Shown here piece by piece: positions 1 through 12,000 of a stretch of 64,000 bases of DNA. The stretch lies in the NCBI GenBank assembly GCA_946621465.1, contig CAMOOO010000001.1, forward strand, positions 124,001 to 188,000, in the 5' to 3' direction. Every line of letters starts with the position of its first letter. Within the stretch, counting starts at the first letter, position 1. The DNA is from an uncultured Clostridia bacterium (GTDB lineage Bacteria; Bacillota; Clostridia; Christensenellales; DTU072). The translations under genes and the position numbers were made by a program. The notes under the pieces are model-generated. The model saw nothing but the letters and a program-made list of their open reading frames with translations. It ran no database searches and had not been told where the DNA came from.

Positions 1-2
1 AT

Positions 3-3000
3 AACACCAACTACGTCGATATCGAGGATAAGTATTCCTTCTTGGGATCGGGTAGTGCGTTTGTCGGTGAAGATACGCTGGAAAGCGTCGTTACCGTTAA
101 ATTCAACATCTATAAAGACGGCACCTTGTACGTTCCGGCTAAATCGTCGCAGTCACCTTATTACATTATCGTCAGTTTAGACGTAGGGGAGTACGATATC
201 ATTCCGGAATTGATTATCAAAAAGTCCAACTATACCTTCCCGGAGGATTTCTATATGGGCAAAAAATTGACGATCAACAAGATGCCCATAAAGATCACCG
301 CTGTAAACGAAACAAAGAGATACGGCACCGAGGATCCGAAATTCAGATATAACGTCTATGACGAAAACGATAATTATTTGGGCGGTACCTACTATGAAGA
401 AGTCACGTCATTTGAGGTAGACTCGTCTAACCGCAAAATCGTTACCAATCTGTACGAGTACGATCAGACGACGGGGATCTATTCCAATGCGGTAGCGTAT
501 ACGGAAGGAAAGCGTTATTTCCGCCTGGTTTCCGTCCTCGACCTCGATGACATCTATCAAGACACTTCGCTTATCAGCTATCGGTTGGCAAGAAGACCCA
601 CCGACACCAATAACGTCTCCGACTATCACGAAATATGCAGTACTACTTTTGCAGGTTATTTGGATAACTATTCTCTGCTGGATTATGTTTCCGCATCCCT
701 TCTTATCCAGCCGGCGGAAGTCTCTATCACCGCAACGAGTTGTTCGCGCCCGTATGGTACGCAGAACATGAACATCGTCTACGGCGTTTCGGCAACATCG
801 TCGCTCTGCAATAACAACGGTACCTATCTGGACACTTTCGAGTCCGTTTTCGGCAATTATTTCAGCAGCCAAAGCAATCTTTATTACGATACCGTAACCA
901 AACGCATTTATGAAACGTTCCCGAGCGATATGAGTAGTTACGATTCTTTGGCCGTTCTCTATCGCAACATGGAGATAGAAGATTTCGAGACGGTACTGTA
1001 CAAAGGGGTATCCTACGTATCCGTTCCCGTTGCTCTCGATTGTGGCAGCTATACCTGCCGTATGACCGACGTCTTTTCTAACGTTGTCTCCAACTACGTC
1101 GTTACAACAGAGCCGTTTGTATTCACAGTCTATCCTATCGACGTGAGGATCAATATAGGTTCCGTCGTTATCTTCGAGGACTGTGCTATTGTGGATGGAA
1201 ACGAGGGTAAGTCCTTTATTAATTACTTTGATTATTTCGCCGGAGAAAATTCTCAAAGGGATATGGACTTTGCCTTGTCCAATATCTACGGCGACCGCCT
1301 CAACGTCAACGACTTTGTTTTCACTGTGGATAACAGAAAGACGATTGACAGCATGTTTGAGGATTATTTGCGCCGCCTTATCTTGGGCGTCGAGTATATA
1401 ACGGGTAGCGGCGATAATCCGCCCAGATATCTTCTTAGTTCCGATTACCTGAACGGTTTTACCTTGACAAAAGAAATCGGTACCGACGTCGGGAAATATC
1501 GCGTCATGATAGGGAGTAACTATTCGGATAACTTCTCCTCATTCTCGCTGTATAGCCACTTGAATACCGATATAAATTTCTTCTCCTACTACTATTCGGC
1601 GTTCATTCAGGACTTTACGGAGCTGGGTAGCATAGCGTCCACAAGGGGACTGTATAATTCCGGAGACTATGAAGAGGGTGCCTACGTTATCATCATGCCC
1701 GGCTTTATTGATCTGGATTATTATTACACCGTAGATAGTCCTATGCAAGAAATTTATTCGCACAAGGCGCTATCTGCATGGAACTTGCAAACCGATTATT
1801 CCATCGACGGCTTAACTTATACGGCAGTCGACGCCGATTCAAGGGCGCTGAACTATTCTTTCTCAGAAAAACCGGCGAATGCCGAGAGCGTTCTTGCCGC
1901 CGGAAATTACACCATACAACTAAGTTATGATTACTTTGCCGATTATTTGAGTGATAATAAGTTCTCCACCAACTACGTTTACCTCGGAGAACTTACTAAC
2001 CTTGCCGATAGCAAAATGGCAAATATTTTGGCATACGTCCTCTTCGGCGTCAAAAATGAAGACCTCGTATTCACCAAAAAGGGAATACAATATACCGTTC
2101 TTCCTTATGAGATCGACGTTTATATTGAGGGATTCAGTATTCAATACGACTTCATGTCGCATCCGCTGATTATTCGCGTTGACGATTATCTTTTCGGTGA
2201 CGATACCCTTGATTTTATATTTGATTATTATGCCGAAATGAACAGCGGACGTATCGACCAAAACACCGATAGAAGGATTTATAACAACTACTATTCCAAG
2301 GCTACCGGTTATTCCGATGGTTGCTATATCTACAACACCGTTTCCGGTACGTTTACGCCGGCAAGCGGCAGTGAACAAATGGATTTCTTTGTGTTCCACA
2401 ACGGTACCGCAATAGAAAACGCCAACATCGTACTCAGTAACTCCGCCCGGTATACGATAACGCTGAATAGTATCGGCAACACCAACTACGTTATCGGTAG
2501 CAGATCGGTTTTAATAAACGATAAAATTATCATCGAAGCGAGTAAATTGCCCATACTTTTGTACAGCGCAGATTCTGTTCCGATAACAACGACTACTGCT
2601 TTTGACTTCTCCGAAACGTATACGACGGAACAATTTAACCCGATCAAATCGGGTACCTCTTGGCAAGAAGTAAACGAGTATTCGGACAGTATTCTTTTTT
2701 ACAGCATTTCTTTTGACAAGTTCAGTGATACTTATATTACCAACTCGACAGAAGATCACGAGATCGGATCGGTCAAATTGACCGAGAGTGGCGACAGCAT
2801 TCCGCTCATGATTCATTTTTATAAACAGCCCTCCACCTTTACCGTTGATAGCGCAAATAAGCGAATCAACGCGTCTGGCGGTTTCTCTATGAGTACGGAA
2901 AAGAACAACAACGACTACTGCTTCTATTACGTGGATAGCAATAGCGTCCAACATAAAGTCTATCTCGACACCGCCACGAAATTATCAGGGAAAGAAGACC

Positions 3001-6000
3001 GCCTTAAATATTATTACAAAGGCGATCCCTACAAAACGTACAAAACGGCAACTTGCACCATAGTCGGTTATTATCTGGACGAAAACGGTGTCAGACACGA
3101 GTCGGCAGCTCTTGCCGCTTCTCCCACGACCCTTTCCATTTACCCGGATGACGGACAGAATAACGGCAATTATCCCTCCCAGGTCAGACGGGATCAAAAT
3201 ACCAATGCTGTCATTGGCTACGATATCGTTTTCAAAGATTCTCTACCGGAAGTCAACTATTCCGTCGTATTCGTTTACCTCGAAGACGGGCAGTATAAAG
3301 TCTGCGACGACGCGCATAAATATACGGTGACTATTTTGCCGGCAACACTCACACTCAGCCAATTCGCCTCAAATAAAATGAACGAGAAGGTCTACGACGG
3401 ATTTGAAGCGAGCATTCCGCAAAATAATACCAACATGGTTTTGTTCGGATCGCTTGCAAAAGATCCGGTAAGCGTTTCCAGCGTAGCATTTGAGTTTTTC
3501 AGAGTCGACGAAGAAAATTCCACTTATATAACTATCGGCGGCACGAGGTATTATTTGGTGGACAAGGATGATCTGTCCTGTGCCGGCGTATTCAAAGTAA
3601 GAGCCTATCTGCCCGAAAACGGCAACTATGAAATCCGCTTTAATAAATCCGGTTCCTACGTCGACCCGGCGGATGAGCTCAATGGAACGTATAGCTACGG
3701 CATTTATACGATTAAGAGACAGAACCTTAAATTAACGTTCAACAACGCTACGAGCGTTGCTCTTAGCAAAGAATATGACGGATATGGTCTGCTGGATCAT
3801 AATAATACCTACGCCAGCGGATACTTCAATTCAATAAGAGAGCTTGTTGTTGGCACCGGAAATCAAGGCGTTTCCATACCGAGTAATGAATTTGAACTAT
3901 CGCCGTATTTACTGGATATGTATGCCTATGCACAAACGATGAACGGCGCGATCAGTACTTCGATCTCCGCTTATAACGTCGGTTATTATTGGTTTAATTT
4001 CTACGGCTTGTTTGTCGATAACGCCGGAGGATATCATAAATACGACGAAAGAACAAGCTATGCTACGGACAGCCTCAGATGGCTGAACTGGAACTACACT
4101 TTCTCCGTCAATAACAGCGACCTTGCCGTTAATCATTCCTGCGACGGAATTTATAAGATCGCCGGCAGAAACCTTTATCTTGCCATCAACGGTCAATTGC
4201 CGCAACTATCCAACGAGATCAACTACTCCTACTTTAAAATCTACGACGGCAAGTCGCTAACTACAAGCGAAGTTAATTCCTTCTTAGACGGAGACGTCGT
4301 TAACCTGTATTATTATGACAGCGTAGCAAAAGAGTTTATTCCCGTTGCCGATTCCTACTTCGCTTCCAACGTAAAATTAAAACCGTCGGATACCACCCAG
4401 CAAAGTGTTTCGGTACTGCCCAGAGTCGGAGATCCTGCATCCATCGTAAACGTGGGAGAAAGTTATCAACTCAGCATTGATACGTTGGTCTCCATAAATA
4501 ACAACAACATCGTTATCAAAAACGGCAACGAGGTGTATTTCGGTATTAAACCGTATACTCTTGACGTAATGGTAACCTATACCAATACCAACGACAATAA
4601 CGTTTCCGGTGTTTCTTACGGAAAAACGATAAAAGAAAACGCCGTTAATTTCACTTTGAGCGTTTCCGAAGAGGAGATGAATAAGTTAAACTCCGCCTTC
4701 GATTCCTCTTATACCGCAATAGAAATTCTCGAACAAGCATGCGGAAATATCAGCCAAGCGGAGTTCTATCTTTATAGCGAAAACGACTCAGAAAATATCA
4801 TGTTTAAATTCCAGGTGTCGACCGATTCGCCGGCTATCTACGTTTACAATTCGGAAAATGATTATTACACGGAGATGACGGACGGTTTATACAAAGACGG
4901 CACGGAGTACTATTCGCGCGTTTCCGTCAGCAGTATAGATACGACGGAGTATTACCAGTATTATGAGGTCTACGAAAGATCCAACGATTCTACGGCGTTA
5001 TCCGATAAAAAGTACTATACCTTTGCTCCCACCGAATTTACTCCGGGTGTCGGCATAACGGCGGATTCTTATTTCGAGCGTTTTGAGAGCGGTTACGTTC
5101 TTACCGCGGATAGAACGTTCGTGAGCGGAAAAGAGTATTTTGTCGCGACCAATTACACGGGTAGCACCATAAATAGTAATGTTTATCAATTAAATAAATT
5201 TTATTTTGCGAACGAGGACAGATACTTCCTTTCCGGGACCGATTATTACTTCTTTACCGCAAAAGACGCATATTCCGGACTTGTTGCCGAAACCAACCTG
5301 CCGGCTAACACCTACTATGAGTACGATACCACGAGCAGAAGATTTGCGTTAACAGAGGATAAAATATTTAGTGGTGAAAAGATCAACAACGGTAAATATT
5401 ACGTTGTACAAAAAGCCAACGTCGTTACCGGCGCCAACGCAATCAGAAAATACTATGTTCTGTCTGCGCCCGACGTATCGCAGGGAGAAACGGATAACAA
5501 ATGGGTCAGGACGCCCGATACCACTGCGCAACCTGGCGTCAAGTATTATATGTTTGTTCCGACGACCTATTCAGAGAACGAGACCATTTCCGAATATCTC
5601 TATTATTACAGAAACGGCTCGTTCTATAAGGTAACAGAAGAAATCTCCGCCGGTACGAACTATTACGTCGCTTATATTTCCGATCGTGCAAACGGACAAA
5701 ATATTTCATACTACACCAAACACGACGCTATTCACGCCGCTACCGGTGCAATTGATGAGAATTACGACTACTATAAACTCGTTCGGATGACAACTGACGC
5801 GGACGCTGGGACCTACTTCAGACTGAATAGGTTATTGCCGCAGACCGACTATACCTACGGCGGTTCTATCGGAGCGAAGGTCGTATATGAAAGCGTCAAC
5901 GGCAGCGATACGCTTTTCAGAACGGCTGACGAAGTTTTTGCAATCGGCAAAAATTATTACGAGCTGATTTCGGTAACCGATGAATTGGTCGCAGGAGAAG

Positions 6001-9000
6001 ACGTCACGGACTATTACGTTCTGAAAGACGGTTATTCTCAATCGACAACGACGCTTATCGATACCGATGATACATACTATCGTCTGGTCGAGCTTGCGCC
6101 CGGCGTCGACTATACCGTCAATGCGCTGATCCCGGCAAACACCTACTATGAAAAGGTGGAAAATGAAAACAGATATTCTATAACCGATGATCTGTATTTC
6201 GCCGCCGGAACGACCTACTATCTATTCGAGGCGGTCAAAGCACTTGCGCAAAACGAATCGTTGAATGATCTATTTACCTTGAATTATGACTTCGAAAATA
6301 GTCGAGTAATCTATAAACGTCTGATTGCGCTTACTGCCGGTGTCGATTATATCAACAGCTCCATAATAGGCGATAACGATAAGTATTCTCAGGTCTACTA
6401 TTATTACGGCGACAGATACGTTCCTGCGGACCCGACGGAGAAATTTAAACCGAGCGTCCAGTACGTTATTTTCGTTGACGCCGATGGATTTATTCGCAAT
6501 GCAGAATTGCTATCCGAACATTCCGGCGAGTATTACGTCAGCGCATCCGATACCTATTTTGTCAGAGAAAAGGTCGTTTCCTCCGATGATATCGGTGATC
6601 CGATCGCCGGAAACGTAATAAAAGTCGATACCTTTGAACAAACGACCGATACGCAATATATGTCCGGTAAGGCTTACTTTATCTATACCTCGGAAGGGTA
6701 TGTTCGTCAGGGAATGGCAGATTCTTATGCTCGCCCGGCAAGCGATTATTACAAGATGAAACTTGTTGAAAACGTGCCGACCGCAGACGGAAGAGTCAAC
6801 GGTGACTATTACTATTATAATAGCAGTATCCACAGATACCTCTCGGCAAACGGACAGGAATATGACGGCGGTAAACAATACTTCCGCGCCGAACAGTTGA
6901 CGGGCTACGTCAAAGAAAACGAGCTGAATTCCTCCGAATACTGTGTTTCAGGTAGTGGGTATTATTCCATCTTCGAATACGACGGAACAGGGGATTCTTT
7001 TGATCTATATTATATCTCCGATATAGATTACGTCGAATTGGCAGAGCATACTTCTTCCGTTCGTTTGATTCCGGAGGAAAGCAGTATTCTCGATCCCAAT
7101 AAAACCTATTACAGATTGAACAATGCCGGATTCGTCAGATATACGGAATTGGATTATTTCTATATAAGCGGTAGCGGATATTATTCTGCGGAAAGTTTTG
7201 TCGCAACGGATAACAGTTTGATCAGTTCGAATAATATTTATACCTATACTACCGACCATAACCGCTATGAACGTGCAACAGGGTCTTACGTGAGTGGCAA
7301 TACCTATTTTATTATGGATAATAGCGGCTATGTTCCATACGTAAACAGGGAAAACTATGTTGTCTCCGGTAGTAACTATTATACTTTTGTCGGATTGAGT
7401 AACCCGACCGGCACGATCAGTGGCGAAGTGTATATTGGGGATGGCAACGGATACCTCTTAGAGACTGCCGGTAGCTATCAGCCGGCAACGGAGTATTACA
7501 GAGCAATAAACGGCGGACTGGTATTCCTCGGAACGTCGTCTGATCCCAATACCTTCTATTTATCGACGGAGAACACTAAATCATTCGTCTTGCAGATCGC
7601 CGGCGTTGATTACACCGTGGGAGAGGGTATTAACGAAGGTCAATTTTACGTCTGCGATTCCTTCGGTAGATTCAGATTAACAGCTCCGGGCGCGACGTTT
7701 AGTTCCGACCTTGCTTACTACAAAGTTCAGAACGTACCTTATGCCTTTGTGTCAACGGATGATATAAGCGATTATTATATCTCCGATGCAAACCTGTTTA
7801 GTATAGTGCTATTAAAAGAAGGCACTGACTATACCGTATTTGCGCCCATCACTTCGAACGTTTACGAAGCCGCCGACTCTTGGTATAAACATACCGCAGG
7901 ATCGTATACCGCGAATACGATGTACCTTTCCTTTGCCACGATTAATGGTTATATCCGCTACTATAACGGCTATACACAAGGGTATAAATACGTTGACGGT
8001 AAATATAAAGCCGTATCCGTTTCCGATTACGTTATTGGAGATACTATCCCCAATAATACCTATTACCGTATGCTTCCCGACGGCAGATTGGTCTATGCAA
8101 CAGGGCAGTATCAAATGGATGAAAACTACTATACTGTCAGCACGGGCGGTTTCGTCTACGGAGCAGACGAGAGCGAACTATATCTGCTTGCTTCTTCCTC
8201 GCCCAATTCAAACTACTACAGCTTCGTGGAAAAAGATGTCGAGAGCTTGATCGGTACTATCGTCGGCTCCACCGAAGTATATCGCGTAGAATCAGACGGC
8301 AGAATGGTCCGTGCGGCGTCTTCCGAAACGTATTCAAGCGATTATACCTATTTCACCAAAACGAATGCCGGGTATATCCTCTCAAGTAACATCGGGGAAT
8401 ACTTCATTTCTTCCACCGGGTACTATTCCATCAAAGAAACCGTATTTTCTTCGTCCGCTTACGTCTATTACGTCTATCTGAAGAACAATGAATTCGTTAA
8501 GACTTCCGATACCGTTGCGTCCAACGTCGTTTATTATACTTTCAGTGACGGAGGTTTTATCCAGAATAACAAAAAATCGCAGTACTATCGTAAGAGCGAT
8601 GTGTTCAGAACGGATAAAACCATTTACGAATACTATAACTACGGCGATATCCTTTCTTATGACGAGGATGATAGTGTTTCCGGCAAGATCTATGAATATA
8701 TCGATGACGCTTACGTCGTTACGGAGGATAAATACTTCTACCACGGGAAAGAGTACTATTCCTTTATACCCAAGACGGTATTCTTTGATTTGATCGAACC
8801 CAACTCGAACGTAGAAAACGGCTTATACGTCTATCAATCCGGATATATCCGCGCATCGGAATCTTATGTTGAAGCAGACCTTTATAACGGCAATCTCGAT
8901 TATACCGCTTTGGAAAACGGTAAATTCTACACTTTCAACAAAGATAGCGTTCCTTACGCCGTTGCCCAGTCGTCCACCATAAGCGACGTAACCGATTACT

Positions 9001-12000
9001 ATCGTCAGAATGACTATTATGGTATTTTTAAACATGAAAATACAACGGGCGCAAATGTCAACGGGTATTATGAATATAAAGATGGTATTTACGTCGAAAC
9101 CATCGACGAAATCGGACTGGAAGGAAAAGACTATTATTCCTTCAGACTGGATAGCGGATTGGCAATCCTCGAACCGATCAAGTATTACGAATTAAAGAAC
9201 GGCGAATTCGTTCTTTCCGAAGATGAAGTCGTATTATCGGATAAAACGTACTACTATTTCAAAAATTATCCTTTACTTGCGAAAAAGACGCTGGAGTACA
9301 CCCACAGAGATTCGTCGCAATTAGAGAACGGACAGCCGGTTCCCGAAGGAATGTATACTTATGACAGTGTGGCGGGGAAATACGTCTCAGCGTATGGTAA
9401 AATATTCGATACTACTAATAACGAGTATTATTCCAGGACGATAAACTCATTCTCCTATTTTACCGGTGGCGATAGCTTCCTGTATTATGACGATGAATTC
9501 GGAAACAGAAAGCAACTTCCTTCCGGAAACTATTATGCTACGGCAAAGATGAACTCCACGGCTAACTTTGAACTGAATATCATAGCTACCCCGTTCGTAA
9601 TAGAAAAGCAGGAGATTGTCATAACGGGCGTAGAAAGACAGTATTATGACCAAGTTGCCTCTAATTATGAGTTTGTTTTATCCGAAGAAACCGAGGTCAA
9701 TGCCGGAGTCAAGAGCCTGTTAAAAGACGCGCAAAAAGGACTCTATCTGCAGATAGAAGATCATTCCAACCTTTATGATGATGCCGGTTCCTATTACACC
9801 AACACCGTCAGCACCAAGAAGTACTACGTATCTATCAATAAATCGGTTATTGACGAATACAACGATAACCCCGAGAACGATTATAAGATTGTCCTCCAGG
9901 GCGTGAATGTTTCCAACGGCGAATCCGGTAAAATCTATCTGCCGCTGTTCATTACCCGTATGCAGGTAGAGATCAGCATTGATTTAACGGAGAACGATAG
10001 AAAGATAGAATACGGTATTAAACCGGATGTGGATACCGATCTGATTGCCCAAGTTAAGTTCAGTGATTACAGAGCCATTCCTTCCGGCGCGAACCAGGAT
10101 GCTTATAATAAACAACAGGCGTTCTTGAATGCCGCAAAGGATAAATCCAATATTAACTATGTGGAAATATCCGATATCATTTCCAGAACGGCATATACCG
10201 GCATGATGTCTTCAATTAGCTTGCAGTATTATTTACTGCGGAATTTGGTTGATATCAACGCCGGGTTTACTAACTACTATTTGAGTTTGGGCGAGGTCAC
10301 TTATACCATAGAAAAACGTGTCATCGATATCAACGTGACCGTCCGTAAGTCTCTTTACGATCCCAATCAGAGTATCAATCAAAGGGATAATTACCATCCG
10401 TTTACCATCCTTTATTCGCAAAAGGATAGTTTGGTCTACAACGAGTCGTCCATGGATCCGTCCAACCTCGAATACGGACTCAGTATCGACGATTTTGAAT
10501 CGGCCGGCGTTGTTTACGATCACAATAATCTCAAAACGCAGATGATGGAGATCGTCACCGGATTGACGGAGACCGGCGGCATATTAACGCTTAACGATGA
10601 GTCGTTTACATCTATCCAGGATTTCTTAAACAGAAAGACGCAATACACCATCGTCAACGGAGCTGATTCGGAAGATGTAATGGCGGGATTGAACTACGTT
10701 TGTCTGAAAGAGGGCAACTGGTACGAAAGTAACAACTATATCTTAAGATCAGCCAAAACGGATATCATACTCTATCCGGAGATTAATTCCTTGGGTGAGC
10801 ATAAGAACGGCGATGCCTACCTCAACCTTATTGCAGATACCGAGGCAATCGTTCCCGACAGCGGTGCGACAATCAATTCCGATACTAAAATGATTTCCAA
10901 TTTGGCATTTATTCTGCGTCTGAATATGGATGGTATGAAAACTTCCTCCGTCGATTACTCCACCCAGTACTATGACACCCTCGATTTCAGCACCTACGAT
11001 TATACTTATTACGACGGTCAAGGGTATTCCAGAACTCTCGAATTGTACTATCTTAGCGGTGCTTCCGGGAATAACGTTATTAACGTCGGCGACGTCGTTA
11101 CCGTTTACGCTGTCGTAAGAGAAACGTTTGCTACGCTTGGCGAAGGCGGTACGAGATTGGTGTCCACGATAGAATCCAATCGTTTCCGTATCAGAGTCGT
11201 CAATAAGCAGATTATCAATACGGACGGAACGACCGTTTCTTCTGCAGAACTTAAATCCATATCGGGTACGTTGGATCTGTCCGGTAACGTCAGCGGAGCG
11301 TATGACCTTGAATGCACTTCCTTCGGCTCCTATGATTCGGTAGGTCTCCGCGTCAGATTGACGCCGGTCACCGATGCCGCAGCCTATGACTTCTCGACTG
11401 TTGTATTTAAAAACGCCGTCGGAGAACTGAGTTTCGGCGCTGTTGGCGGCTTGGATAAGTACGTTGCATCCCTTTATAACGATGATGAATTGAAGAATAC
11501 GAGATCACTCTATTACTACGTCAGGTATCTAACTTACGGCATCGATTACTATTACCTCAGCAATCATAAAACGGCGCAGAAGAACGTTCAGTACTATTCT
11601 TGCAGCGCAGGTATCTTCGGTAAAGACATCGTTTCGGTAGGGAACTATTATGTCAAAAAGAACAACGTTCTTTACCTCGCATCCGCTCCTTATTCGGCAG
11701 ATATCCTTTACTATACCGTGACCGCGCTTAATTTATCCGTAGGCGCAACTGTCCCGAACAATTCCTATATGAATTGTAACGAGGATGTGATTTCATCGGA
11801 GAATCTGCCCGATTTGTTTGACGGCAGAAGTCACTATCTGCAATTTTACCTCGACCGTGTAGGCCATCTGCAGAATATCGAGGTCAGCAATATGAGAAAG
11901 GATATTAAAAACAGCTTCTATTATACCTATAATACCGGCTATGTGTCCGACACCAATTACTATACCTATCAAGCGGTTACTAACCTTACGCCCGGAACGC

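Noticed and set aside
42..44. TTG as the start codon of the first giant protein
   Set aside because: The frame is open back to the window edge with the same composition; no ribosome-binding site or signal peptide follows it.
408..1256. Long minus-strand frame opposite the first giant gene
   Set aside because: It is the antisense shadow of a repetitive, Tyr/Asp-rich gene; it has no recognisable domain and no ribosome-binding site. The same applies to the other frames opposite large genes.
4860..9440. CRISPR or DNA-level satellite repeat
   Set aside because: The periodicity is at the protein level and degenerate in DNA; there are no fixed repeats with unique spacers and no cas genes.
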